The notes under the pieces were generated by a model that searched no databases, was not told the DNA's origin, and saw only the letters and a program-made list of their open reading frames with translations. A stretch of 64,000 nt of DNA from Chitinophagaceae bacterium (GTDB lineage: Bacteria; Bacteroidota; Bacteroidia; Chitinophagales; Chitinophagaceae): NCBI GenBank assembly GCA_016715365.1, contig JADKAM010000007.1:124001-188000 (forward strand). The letters run 5' to 3'. Within the stretch, counting starts at the first letter, position 1. The number at the start of each line of letters is the position of its first letter. Positions 9,479-18,292 of the stretch are shown here, piece by piece. A program made the position numbers and the translations under genes.

Positions 9479-11435
9479 ATTTAACAGTATTGCTGTTGTA
9501 GTGTAATGTGGTTTTTTGAAGAAAAGCTTTAATCCTAATCAGCAGGCCACTTAATATATGTGCATTGCTTTTACTTTCTACAAGATTTGTATTTAAAAGA
9601 ATATCTTTTTTATAATCATACAGATATTCAGCTTTGTTGTTGATGGAATTAAATCCCAACACATAATTACTGTCCATAACCTGGTAAATTGTATTGCCCG
9701 ATTTTGAAAAAACATAATTTCCAGCTCTCATACTGTCCATTAAATTATTGCCATAAGAAATGATGCTGTCGCTGTAACCTGTAGCAGCTAAAATAGTAGC
9801 ATGTATGTCAAACTGGCTCGCCAGGCGGCTATCAGTTTTCTTTTTACTGTCGGCCGGATCAAAAATAATTAAGGGGATGCGAAATGCTGAAACAGCTGAA
9901 TAGGCTCCCAGTTTTCCCTGCGGAAATAACCAGTGATCGGAACAAAAGATGAATTTGGTATTGGAAAACCACGGTTCATTCTTTGCTGCATTAAAAAATT
10001 GTTGCAAACTGTAATCATAATACTGCATGGCTTTCATGGCAGCAGTATAATTTTCAGGAGATTTTTTTGCAAAACTTTCCTCAATATCATAAGGGTAATG
10101 TGTAGAGATATTATACTGAATTGCAAAAAAGGGTTTTTGCTGCTGATCTATTTTTTGTTTGAAAAAATTGAGCACGGCAGCATCCTGCAAGCCCATGCTA
10201 TGAGCCGGTAAATTTTTGTAACCGGGTACATCTTCCTTACTATAGTATGCATCAATACCCAGCCAGTTCATGCATTTGGCAAATCCAAAATTATCGTACT
10301 CATCGCCTATGCAAAACAAAGACTGGTAATTCATTTTTTTTAATGCTGTTCCAAGGGGTGTAAAGGGCATATTTACGTATGGTGAATGATAAAGCGGAAT
10401 ATCGGAAAGTGTTGGAATACCCGTTAGTATTGCTGTTATGCCTTTGTTGCTCTCGTGTGCATAGCAAAATGCATTGTTGAAGTAGGTGCTTTTTTGCAGC
10501 AGCGAATCAAAGAAGGGCATGCTGACTTTATATGCACTTGTAGAATCAAAAAAATCATATGGCACACTTTCCATGATGAAAAGCACAATGTTTTTTTTGC
10601 CTGCTTCAGTATTGCTGATGTTTATTTTTTTTCTGATGGGCATTATCGAGTCAGCTTCAGCATCGCTCATATAATTTTTCTGCAGAATAGCTTCTCCTTT
10701 TCTGAAATAAGAATACAAAAATGTATGAAAAGAGTTTTGAACAAAAGGTAATTGCTTGCTTTGCAATTCAATCATCGGGTATGTAGGAACCAGGTACCGG
10801 CTAAAAGCATTTTTAAAAATGACTGATGTTGCCAGGACAATGAATAGGATACCAGTTACTAACCTGCAATTATTTCCTCTTATAAAAGACCTGAATAATT
10901 TTATATGCATCCGCAACATCAGGTAAATAATCCCTGCAATGGCTGCAAAAAAAATAACTATGATTAAAAAATGCTGCTGCATCAACCGGTTCCAGGGATG
11001 ATCCAGTACATAAAGCAGGTCGGCATTTGCCCGCTGAAAATGAAACCGGAAATAAAATATATCTGCCAGGTTAAGGATGAGGGCAAAGCTGTTTACCAGC
11101 GTAAAAAACGGTATAACCAGCCATGCCAGGGCAAGATCGAGCCAGGCTGAAATTTTTTCTGTTACAAATCTGACTATCGTCAGTGTAAATAAAAAAAATG
11201 AATTGATGCTCAATAATGTAAGCATATCTTCTGCCAGCGACCATTTTACCAGTTGCAGTTTTTCAGATCCTGCAATATTGGTTTCTGCTCCTGTAAATAA
11301 TAATGGCTGGTTGTACAGATAAAATATTATTTTTAAAACCGAATGAAGCAATAATAAACTTAACAGGAACCAGGTAAAAGGTTTGTTATTTTGCCAAACG
11401 GCCTTACCTGAAAAGGATAAGTTTCTAAATTTCAT
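9477..11435 (-). CDS. LtaS-like membrane sulfatase / phosphoglycerol transferase family protein
   Basis: A membrane-anchored alkaline-phosphatase-superfamily enzyme of the LtaS/OpgB/sulfatase type, about 652 residues. The N-terminal third has several hydrophobic segments (about residues 20-240). The extracytoplasmic catalytic domain shows FIMESVPYDFFD (metal-binding Glu), NKGITAILTG (candidate nucleophile Thr) and SDHWLFP (metal-binding Asp-His). Such enzymes move phosphoglycerol, phosphoethanolamine or sulfate groups on envelope polymers; the substrate here is unknown. The start MKFRNLSFSGK at 11435 is preferred; an ATG at 11453 is also possible and would overlap the divergent start of the next gene. 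The neighbour is GDPD-like, so the two may act on related envelope phosphodiesters. Confidence 0.8.
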   Translation of the reverse strand: MKFRNLSFSGKAVWQNNKPFTWFLLSLLLLHSVLKIIFYLYNQPLLFTGAETNIAGSEKLQLVKWSLAEDMLTLLSINSFFLFTLTIVRFVTEKISAWLDLALAWLVIPFFTLVNSFALILNLADIFYFRFHFQRANADLLYVLDHPWNRLMQQHFLIIVIFFAAIAGIIYLMLRMHIKLFRSFIRGNNCRLVTGILFIVLATSVIFKNAFSRYLVPTYPMIELQSKQLPFVQNSFHTFLYSYFRKGEAILQKNYMSDAEADSIMPIRKKINISNTEAGKKNIVLFIMESVPYDFFDSTSAYKVSMPFFDSLLQKSTYFNNAFCYAHESNKGITAILTGIPTLSDIPLYHSPYVNMPFTPLGTALKKMNYQSLFCIGDEYDNFGFAKCMNWLGIDAYYSKEDVPGYKNLPAHSMGLQDAAVLNFFKQKIDQQQKPFFAIQYNISTHYPYDIEESFAKKSPENYTAAMKAMQYYDYSLQQFFNAAKNEPWFSNTKFIFCSDHWLFPQGKLGAYSAVSAFRIPLIIFDPADSKKKTDSRLASQFDIHATILAATGYSDSIISYGNNLMDSMRAGNYVFSKSGNTIYQVMDSNYVLGFNSINNKAEYLYDYKKDILLNTNLVESKSNAHILSGLLIRIKAFLQKTTLHYNSNTVK

Positions 11436-11451
11436 AAAACCGTTACTGTTC

Positions 11452-12249
11452 ATGCTGAAGTGGATTGCACAAAACAAATATAAGCTAATGGCTTTTATCA
11501 TTGGGCTGTACCTGCTGGTTGATGTGCTGCAGCATAAGGGGCAGGCCCGTGTTTTATTTCCAAAGAATTTTACGGAGGTTAAAAAGGAAGCATTGCTGCC
11601 ACAAAGCAAAAGCATCCTGATAAATAAAGATAAAAACTGGAAGAAGGCTGTTAATACCAAAGATCGGATGAATGAACTTAAGGTGGATGATGCAGGTTTT
11701 GAATGTGATGTTTATTTTGATACAGCGGCAAGATCTTTCTATGTTCATCACGATCCCGATAAAAATATTGGTTATAATCTTGATAATTTATTACAGTTGT
11801 ATCAGCAAAAAAAAATAACTGCCAGCATCTGGCTGGACATAAAAAACCTGGATAATTTAAATGCATCTTCAGTTTTACACGCACTGATTCAACTCCGCAA
11901 TAAGTATTATCTGCAAAACAGGATTCTGGTAGAATCGGGCAGCGCTGATCTTTTAACAGCCTTCAGCGACAGTAATTTTTTTACTTCTTACTACGTGCCT
12001 TTTTTTAATCCATATAAAATAAATAAAGAAGAAATGAATGTATGGGTAGATAACATCTCATCAGCTATCAGCAAATCAAAGATCAATGCCTTGTCGGGCT
12101 ATTATTTTCAGAGCAGTTTTCTTAAGCATTATTTTCCTCAATACCCGGTTTTAACATGGACAGATAACTCCTCCTTCAGCCTGGTGAACTTTCTTTTCCA
12201 GCGTAAGATAAATACTGATAAATCAATTTTTATCGCATTAAATCCATAG
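11452..12249 (+). CDS. Membrane-anchored GDPD/PI-PLC-like TIM-barrel protein (tentative)
   Basis: A 265-residue protein with one N-terminal hydrophobic segment (about residues 10-27). The body has GFECDVYFD followed by FYVHHDPD, the pattern of the second glycerophosphodiesterase motif in which an acidic pair precedes an HD. IWLDIKNLDN and RILVESG resemble later barrel strands. The first GDPD motif (AHRG) is not conserved; ILINKDKNWKKAVNT may stand in its place, which also recalls the FAM151/menorin relatives of that superfamily. Activity is therefore uncertain. Its start codon is almost back to back with the divergent sulfatase gene, suggesting a shared promoter region. Confidence 0.6.
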   Translation: MLKWIAQNKYKLMAFIIGLYLLVDVLQHKGQARVLFPKNFTEVKKEALLPQSKSILINKDKNWKKAVNTKDRMNELKVDDAGFECDVYFDTAARSFYVHHDPDKNIGYNLDNLLQLYQQKKITASIWLDIKNLDNLNASSVLHALIQLRNKYYLQNRILVESGSADLLTAFSDSNFFTSYYVPFFNPYKINKEEMNVWVDNISSAISKSKINALSGYYFQSSFLKHYFPQYPVLTWTDNSSFSLVNFLFQRKINTDKSIFIALNP

Positions 12250-12341
12250 CAGTAAAGGCTTTTGGTTTTTATTTTCAGCTTAATTACAAATGTCTTAATT
12301 TCGATTTATCAAATAGTTGTTTAACTAACTAATTTCAGGTC

Positions 12342-14723
12342 ATGTCAAAAAGAATAATAAAAAAAGTAGCCGTTTTAGGCAGTGGTGTAATGGGTAGCCG
12401 TATTGCCTGTCATTTTGCAGGCGTAGGGTTGAAGGTATTGTTGCTGGACATACAGCCAAAGGATTTACCTGCGGATGCAAAGCCGGCAGAAAAAAATAAA
12501 ATAGTAAATGATGCACTGGCTGCGGCCCTCAAATCGAACCCATCGCCGGTTTATAATAAAGATGTGGTAAAGAAAATTACCACCGGCAACTTTACCGATA
12601 ACATGAAAGATATTGCCGATTGCGATTGGGTGATTGAAGTGGTGGTAGAAAGATTGGATATTAAACAACTGGTTTTTTCTGATGTTGAAAAATACCGCAA
12701 GCCCGGCACTTTGATTACATCTAACACTTCGGGCATTCCCATTCACCTGATGACGGAAGGCAGGAGCGATGATTTTAAAAAACATTTCTGTGGCACACAC
12801 TTTTTTAATCCGCCAAGGTATTTACGCTTGCTGGAAATTATTCCTACACTGCATACCGATCCGGAAGTGGTTGATTTTTTAATGCATTATGGTGATCTTA
12901 CTTTGGGTAAAACAACCGTGCTGTGTAAAGACACGCCGGCATTCATCGCCAACCGTGTTGGTGTTTTTGGTATGATGGCCATTATGAATGCCATGGAAAA
13001 ACTGCAGTTGAATATTGATGAGATTGATGCGCTTACAGGTCCTGTTGTTGGCCGTCCTAAATCTGCAACCTTCCGTACAGCGGATGTAGTGGGCATTGAT
13101 ACCTTGGTGAAAGTTGCCAAAGGTGTTGCTGATAATTGCCCCGATGATGAAGCGAAAGAAATCTTCAACATTCCAGCCTGGTTAAATAAAATGGTGGAAA
13201 ATAACTGGCTGGGCGATAAAACAGGGCAGGGCTTTTTTAAGAAAATAAAATCTGCTGCAGGCGAAAAGGAAATTCTTACTTTGAATTTGCAGACCATGGA
13301 ATATGGCGCCAGGCAAAAACCAAAATTTGCAACTTTAGAAGCTGCCAAACCCATTGAAGATCTTAAAACAAGAATAAAAGCCTTGTGTGCCGGTACCGAT
13401 AAGGCCGGAGATTTTTATCGCCAGTTTCACTACAATCTCTTCTCTTATATTTCACACCGCATTCCCGAGATCAGTGATGAATTGTACCGTGTTGATGACG
13501 GTATGATGGCCGGCTTTGGCTGGGAGATCGGGGCTTTTGAAAGCTGGGATGTATTGGGCGTTGCAAAAACAACCGAAGCCATGAAAGCTGCCGGTTACAA
13601 GGTTGCAATATGGGTTGATGAAATGCTAGCAAGCGGTGCCACCTCTTTTTATAAAGTAGAAAATGGAAAACGTTTGTGTTATGATGTAGCCAGCAAATCT
13701 TACAAAACAATGCCGGGTGCCCAAGCCTTTATTGTTATGAAGAATTTTGAGAACGAAACCATTTGGAAAAATTCAGCCTGTCGCACCTATCATTTGGGTA
13801 ACGATGTTTTAGGTTTGGAATGGTATACGAAGATGGGCAGCATTGGCGGCGAAGTACTGGAAGGTATTCAACGCTCCATTGCATTGGCAGAAGATAAATA
13901 CAAAGGATTGGTTATTGCCAATGAAGGATCAAACTTTAGTGCCGGTGCCAATGTGGCCATGATATTTATGATGGCCATTGAACAGGATTATGATGAGATT
14001 GATATGGCCATCCGCCAGTTTCAAAATACCATGATGAGGGTGCGTTACTCAGGTATTCCTGTTGTACTGGCACCACATGGTTTGGCATTGGGTGGTGGAT
14101 GCGAAATGAGTTTACATGCCGACAGGGTAATTCCTGCTGCAGAAACATATACCGGCTTGGTAGAAGTGGGTATTGGTGTAATTCCCGGTGGTGGTGGCAC
14201 CAAAGAATTTGTATTAAGGGCATCGGATGAAGTACATGCCGGAGAACCTGAAACCATTCCTTTACAAAACCGTTTCTTAACCATTGCTACAGCAAAAGTT
14301 GCTACATCTGCTTACGAAGCATTGGACCTGGGTATTTACAGGCACGGACAGGATATCGTAAGCATTAACCAGGGCCGCAGAATTGCAGAAGCAAAACAGG
14401 CGGTGATTGAATTGTATGATGATGGTTATGTAATGCCGGTGCAACGTACCGATATTAAAGTGCTGGGCCGCTCTATGCTGGGTGCCATGCATGCCGGTAT
14501 CAATGGCATGTGGCGTGGTAATTATGCAACCGATCATGATGTGACGGTGGGTAAAAAACTGGCTTATGTTATGTGCGGCGGCGATCTGAGTGAACCAACT
14601 TTAGTAAGCGAACAATATTTACTCGATTTAGAAAGAGAAGCATTCTTAAGTTTAACCGGGGAGAAAAAAACATTGGAGAGAATTCAATCGATTTTAAAAA
14701 CCGGTAAGCCTTTGCGGAATTAG
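12342..14723 (+). CDS. fadN: 3-hydroxyacyl-CoA dehydrogenase / enoyl-CoA hydratase, FadN type
   Basis: A multifunctional fatty-acid beta-oxidation enzyme of about 793 residues with dehydrogenase first and hydratase last, the order of Bacillus FadN rather than of E. coli FadB. The N-terminal Rossmann fold has VAVLGSGVMGSRIA for NAD+ binding, and CGTHFFNPPRYLRLLEIIP marks the dehydrogenase active-site region. The C-terminal crotonase domain shows FSAGANVAMI and LALGGGCEMSLHADRV with an Asp/Glu-rich pocket. It would convert enoyl-CoA to 3-ketoacyl-CoA in the cytosol. A thiolase and acyl-CoA dehydrogenase often follow fadN; none is present here, so the partners must be elsewhere. Confidence 0.9.
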   Translation: MSKRIIKKVAVLGSGVMGSRIACHFAGVGLKVLLLDIQPKDLPADAKPAEKNKIVNDALAAALKSNPSPVYNKDVVKKITTGNFTDNMKDIADCDWVIEVVVERLDIKQLVFSDVEKYRKPGTLITSNTSGIPIHLMTEGRSDDFKKHFCGTHFFNPPRYLRLLEIIPTLHTDPEVVDFLMHYGDLTLGKTTVLCKDTPAFIANRVGVFGMMAIMNAMEKLQLNIDEIDALTGPVVGRPKSATFRTADVVGIDTLVKVAKGVADNCPDDEAKEIFNIPAWLNKMVENNWLGDKTGQGFFKKIKSAAGEKEILTLNLQTMEYGARQKPKFATLEAAKPIEDLKTRIKALCAGTDKAGDFYRQFHYNLFSYISHRIPEISDELYRVDDGMMAGFGWEIGAFESWDVLGVAKTTEAMKAAGYKVAIWVDEMLASGATSFYKVENGKRLCYDVASKSYKTMPGAQAFIVMKNFENETIWKNSACRTYHLGNDVLGLEWYTKMGSIGGEVLEGIQRSIALAEDKYKGLVIANEGSNFSAGANVAMIFMMAIEQDYDEIDMAIRQFQNTMMRVRYSGIPVVLAPHGLALGGGCEMSLHADRVIPAAETYTGLVEVGIGVIPGGGGTKEFVLRASDEVHAGEPETIPLQNRFLTIATAKVATSAYEALDLGIYRHGQDIVSINQGRRIAEAKQAVIELYDDGYVMPVQRTDIKVLGRSMLGAMHAGINGMWRGNYATDHDVTVGKKLAYVMCGGDLSEPTLVSEQYLLDLEREAFLSLTGEKKTLERIQSILKTGKPLRN

Positions 14724-14757
14724 CCTTTCTTTTTATCAGATTTATTTTTCAGTTTTT

Positions 14758-14815
14758 CTTAAGCCAATCTTAAGCAACAGCTAAACCAATTCAAATACAG
14801 GTGCTGCCATCTTTG
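14758..14815 (+). promoter_or_regulatory. Predicted regulator site and promoter of the first DUF2231 gene
   Basis: Two CTTAAGC hexamer-type repeats start at 14758 and 14769, exactly 11 bases apart as expected for an OmpR/PhoB-type dimer. A CATCTTTG -7-like box ends at 14815, with TTTG starting 43 bases after the second repeat. The same arrangement occurs at 17384-17441 upstream of the rubrerythrin gene. Confidence 0.6.
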
Positions 14816-14829
14816 CTGTAAATTATTTT

Positions 14830-15306
14830 ATGATAACAGCATCACACCTGCATGCCATGGTTGTTCACTTTCCCATTGCATTGCTCATCGTTGGTTTCCT
14901 GTCGGCAGTAATTGCCCTTTTTAATAAAAAACCATTTTTCAACCTGGCCGCATTTTACTTATTACTGCTGGGTACTGCAGGTGCCATTGCTGCTTATCTT
15001 GCAGGCAATGCTGCCGGCGAAGGCATGGAAGGTGGTACATTGGGTAAGGCCATGGAATTACATGAACAGGCAGCCACCATTGCCTTGTGGCTCACCTGCA
15101 TAACAGCCGTATTTTACCTGGCTGTTGCTGTTTTCAAATATAAAAAGGGCTGGGTAAAATTTGCCCGTATTATTTTATTTGCAGTAACCATTGCAGCCAT
15201 TGCCAGAACCGGTTACCTGGGCGGGCAACTGGTATATAAACATGGAGCCGGTGTGGAACTGGCATTACCTGATTTTTCAAACCCCGGTATTGATAAAGAT
15301 GAATGA
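14830..15306 (+). CDS. DUF2231 family membrane protein
   Basis: A 158-residue integral membrane protein with about four hydrophobic segments. It begins with HLHAMVVHFPIALL and has a second conserved histidine in ELHEQAATIALW, the hallmark of DUF2231, where histidines may bind heme or metal. It ends with a RTGYLGGQLVYKHG motif that is also found in the paralogue at 18293. Both paralogues flank an OmpR-type two-component system and a rubrerythrin gene, which suggests a redox or iron-related membrane role. The function of the family is not established. Confidence 0.8.
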   Translation: MITASHLHAMVVHFPIALLIVGFLSAVIALFNKKPFFNLAAFYLLLLGTAGAIAAYLAGNAAGEGMEGGTLGKAMELHEQAATIALWLTCITAVFYLAVAVFKYKKGWVKFARIILFAVTIAAIARTGYLGGQLVYKHGAGVELALPDFSNPGIDKDE

Positions 15307-15340
15307 GTTACCAAGCAAAAATTTTCTTTATCTTACCGGT

Positions 15341-16018
15341 ATGAGAATTTTACTGGTAGAAGATGAAGCAGCCATTGCCGGTTTTGTAAAAGAAGGACTG
15401 GAGGAAGAAGGCTTTGCTGTGGATGTTGCCGGTAATGGCCGTCAGGGGCTTGATATGGCTATGAATAACCTGGATGAGTACGATATTTTTTTGCTGGACT
15501 GGATGTTGCCGGGCCTAAGCGGCATTGAGATTTGCAGAAGCATCAGAAAAGAAAATAACCAGGTGCCGATCATTTTCTTAACAGCAAAAGATACGGTGGA
15601 TGATACCGTTTTTGGGCTGGAGTCCGGTGCCAATGATTATCTTAAAAAACCTTTCGCATTTGAAGAACTGCTGGCCCGTATCAGGGTGTTGCTGCGTAAC
15701 AAGACCGGCGAACAGAATATTTTTACTGCAGGCGATATATTGATGGATACTGAAGTACACCAGGTTACTAATAACGGGCAACCAGTTGAACTTACCCAAA
15801 AAGAATTTGCACTGCTCGAATATTTGCTGCGCAATAAAGGCAAGGTTTGCCGCCGTACCCGTATCATTGAAAAAATATGGGATATACACTTTGAAAAAGA
15901 TACTTCGGTGATTGATGTTTTTATCAATGCACTGCGAAAAAAATTAGACTCAAAAGAAAAAGAATCTTTTATACAAACTATACGGGGAGTGGGTTACCGG
16001 GTAAATGATGAGCAATGA
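15341..16018 (+). CDS. OmpR-family response regulator
   Basis: A 225-residue transcription regulator: receiver domain (residues 1-115) with acidic pocket VEDE at 6-9, phospho-acceptor Asp53 in LLDWMLPG and the KK of LKKPFAF, then a winged-helix DNA-binding domain (about 130-223) ending RGVGYRVND. The start is placed at 15341 because homologues begin MRILLVEDE. Its stop overlaps the start of the kinase gene as ATGA, so the pair is translationally coupled. The direct repeats upstream of both flanking targets are its most likely binding sites. Confidence 0.93.
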   Translation: MRILLVEDEAAIAGFVKEGLEEEGFAVDVAGNGRQGLDMAMNNLDEYDIFLLDWMLPGLSGIEICRSIRKENNQVPIIFLTAKDTVDDTVFGLESGANDYLKKPFAFEELLARIRVLLRNKTGEQNIFTAGDILMDTEVHQVTNNGQPVELTQKEFALLEYLLRNKGKVCRRTRIIEKIWDIHFEKDTSVIDVFINALRKKLDSKEKESFIQTIRGVGYRVNDEQ

Positions 16019-17382
16019 GACTGAATTTTAAAAAGCGGATTGCGGTTTTTAATACTTTGGCAGTGGCTGTTACAACGGCCATTGTTTTTATCGTGATCTA
16101 TGCTGTAGTGTATAACAGTTCGTACCGTCACCTGGATAGTGATATTTTACTGGAAAAAGAAGAGATACTGAATACCCTTGACTGGAAAGGCGACAGCATC
16201 ATCATCAATAAAATGCCGGAGTGGGAAGAAGCTGAGCATAATAAGGTAGAAGTGAATCCTACTTTTATACAGATCGTAGATAACAAAGAGCGGATGATAT
16301 TTAAATCTGCCAACCTGCAATCCAATCATTTTTTATTTGACCCGGCTAACGAAACCGAAAATTTTTTTAACAGCCTGGTTGATAAGCAACGGTTGCGGTT
16401 GGGCCAGTTTCCCATCAGGAATGATGCAGGGAAACTGATCGGGCAATTAACAGTAGGTATTTCGCAGCAGGAATCTTATTACGTTTTAAACAACCTGCTC
16501 ATCAGTCTCTGTATTTCATTTCCTATTCTGCTACTGGTGTTGTACCTGGTTGTTTACATGACTGCATCCAAAGCTATTGCACCCGTGCAGCGCCTGATAC
16601 GGGCAGCATCGGTAATTGATGATTCCAATATCAATACAAGGCTTCCCCTGCCGGAAAATGAAGATGAATTATACCAGCTGGCGAAAACCATCAACGAATT
16701 ACTGAACAGGATTGAGACCAGTGTTCAACAGCAAAAACAATTTACTGCCGATGCTTCGCATGAAATAAGAACACCACTGGCTGCCATTCGTGGTACGCTG
16801 GAAGTGTTACTGCGCAAAAGGAGGGAGCCGGAACAGTATGAAGAGAGAATACAGGAAGTGATTACCCAAACAGACAGACTTAATCAATTAATAGATCAGT
16901 TATTGCAGCTTGCCAGGCTTGAAGGTGGGTCAATAAAAAAGGAAATGATTAACATTGAAAAACTGGCAGAAGAAACGATCACAAAATACGATAAGCAAAT
17001 TGTTGAAAAGGATATCCAGGTAAAAATTGCTATACCTGAAGGCACTACAGTTTTTACAGACAATCTTTTTTTATCAATGGTAGTTGATAACCTTGTAAGT
17101 AATGCATTAAAATATGGAGACAGCAATAGCCAAATAACGATTGTGTGGCATGATAAAGGGCACCTGCTCTCTATTACTAATAAAGGGCCTGAAATTTCAA
17201 AAGAACAACTCCCTTTTCTGTTTGATCGTTTTTATCGCACGGATGATTCAAGAAGCTCCCACATTGCAGGCAGTGGACTGGGGCTTGCTATTGTAAAAAA
17301 GCTGGCCGATCTGATGCAGTTAAAAATTACTGTTGACAGTTATCCGGGTAATACAACCTTCTCCCTGCAATTTCCTTCCTGA
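16015..17382 (+). CDS. Sensor histidine kinase, partner of the upstream regulator
   Basis: A 455-residue inner-membrane kinase. Two transmembrane helices (about 10-32 and 161-183) enclose a periplasmic sensor domain of about 130 residues. A HAMP linker follows (184-238), then HisKA with DASHEIRTP (phospho-accepting His249) and a HATPase domain with DNLVSNALKYGD and GSGLGLAIVKKLA. The architecture matches the CusS/ArlS class. It shares an ATGA overlap with the response regulator. The ligand is unknown; the neighbouring rubrerythrin and ferritin-like genes suggest iron or peroxide stress. Confidence 0.92.
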   Translation: MRLNFKKRIAVFNTLAVAVTTAIVFIVIYAVVYNSSYRHLDSDILLEKEEILNTLDWKGDSIIINKMPEWEEAEHNKVEVNPTFIQIVDNKERMIFKSANLQSNHFLFDPANETENFFNSLVDKQRLRLGQFPIRNDAGKLIGQLTVGISQQESYYVLNNLLISLCISFPILLLVLYLVVYMTASKAIAPVQRLIRAASVIDDSNINTRLPLPENEDELYQLAKTINELLNRIETSVQQQKQFTADASHEIRTPLAAIRGTLEVLLRKRREPEQYEERIQEVITQTDRLNQLIDQLLQLARLEGGSIKKEMINIEKLAEETITKYDKQIVEKDIQVKIAIPEGTTVFTDNLFLSMVVDNLVSNALKYGDSNSQITIVWHDKGHLLSITNKGPEISKEQLPFLFDRFYRTDDSRSSHIAGSGLGLAIVKKLADLMQLKITVDSYPGNTTFSLQFPS

Positions 17383-17383
17383 T

Positions 17384-17441
17384 CTTTAGCAAATCTTAAG
17401 CAGGCACAAAGACAGCCCAAAGGGGGCTGGCCGCATCTTTG
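17384..17441 (+). promoter_or_regulatory. Predicted regulator site and promoter of the rubrerythrin gene
   Basis: CTTTAGC at 17384 and CTTAAGC at 17395 form an 11-base direct repeat; CATCTTTG follows with TTTG starting at 17438, 43 bases after the second repeat. Both distances are identical to those at the promoter near 14758. A short GC hairpin (about 17413-17428) lies between operator and -7 box. Confidence 0.6.
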
Positions 17442-17476
17442 TGCAATCAATTATTAATCATACTAAAAATAAAAAA

Positions 17477-18280
17477 ATGAAAAAGTTATTATTTATTCCG
17501 GCTGTTTTATTAACCATGGGTAGTCTTTTTATGGTATCCTGTGGCAATGGTAATGGAGATGCCACTATGAAATCGCCTGCACAAACAAATGTTGATTCAG
17601 CAAATCAAAAAGAGAAGAATGAGTCAGGAGAAAAAGATGAAAAGAAAGAAGATGAAATGAAGGAAAATGAAAAAGGAGAGAATAATTCAATGGTAAAACC
17701 GGTAAGTATGCAGGAAGGCGGAGATGCAAAAGCAAAAACTGTGGAAAATATGCAGGCCGCATTTAAAGGCGAAACAACTGCCAGTGCCAAGTATGCTGCT
17801 TATGCAAAAAAAGCAGCACAGGAAGGTTATCAGGAAATAGCTTTATTGTTTAAAGCTGCTTCTGCCGCAGAAAATATTCATGCCAATAACCACAAAGCAG
17901 TGCTGCAGGAATCCGGTATTGCAACCCCGGTAATTAAGCCTGAGTTTACTGTAAACTCAACCAAACAAAACCTGGAAGATGCCATTAAGGGAGAAACTTA
18001 TGAAGCAACAACCATGTATCCCGAATTTCTTACAGTTGCCAATGCAGCCGGAGATCAGCTGGCCATGATGAGTTTAAGCTATGCTTACAAAACAGAAAAA
18101 AAGCACCGGGTACTGTATGAAAATGCTTTGGCTGCTTTGCAGAATAACACGGTAAAATCTTTACCGGTTGTATTTTATGTATGCCCTACCTGTGGCAATA
18201 CTTACGAAACAAAAGCTCCTGCACGCTGCGGCATTTCTATGACAGGCGGAGAGAAATTCATTAAAATTACTTCACTTTAA
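17477..18280 (+). CDS. Rubrerythrin-like lipoprotein
   Basis: A 267-residue exported lipoprotein: signal MKKLLFIPAVLL with lipobox-like MVSC, Cys22 being the lipidation site. A highly charged Glu/Lys/Asn linker (about 35-75) leads to a ferritin-like rubrerythrin domain with GETTASAKYAAYAKKA, AAENIHANNH and GETYEATTMYP, the Glu/His residues expected to bind a diiron centre. The C-terminus resembles the rubredoxin knuckle (CPTCGNTYE...RCGISMTG) but only one cysteine of the second pair is present, so normal Fe(Cys)4 binding is doubtful. The usual role is peroxide reduction. The start at 17477 is chosen because it gives the signal peptide. Confidence 0.85.
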   Translation: MKKLLFIPAVLLTMGSLFMVSCGNGNGDATMKSPAQTNVDSANQKEKNESGEKDEKKEDEMKENEKGENNSMVKPVSMQEGGDAKAKTVENMQAAFKGETTASAKYAAYAKKAAQEGYQEIALLFKAASAAENIHANNHKAVLQESGIATPVIKPEFTVNSTKQNLEDAIKGETYEATTMYPEFLTVANAAGDQLAMMSLSYAYKTEKKHRVLYENALAALQNNTVKSLPVVFYVCPTCGNTYETKAPARCGISMTGGEKFIKITSL

Positions 18281-18292
18281 AAATTTAAGATT

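Noticed and set aside
11436..11660. N-terminal extension of the sulfatase up to 11660
   Set aside because: It would overlap the divergent gene by about 200 bases and add an unrelated Cys-rich segment before the normal start.
15191..15340. Extension of the response regulator upstream of 15341
   Set aside because: It overlaps the DUF2231 gene in another frame; homologues begin at MRILLVEDE.
17413..17428. GC hairpin between the kinase stop and rubrerythrin start as terminator
   Set aside because: No T-run follows and it lies between the proposed operator and the -7 box; it may be incidental.
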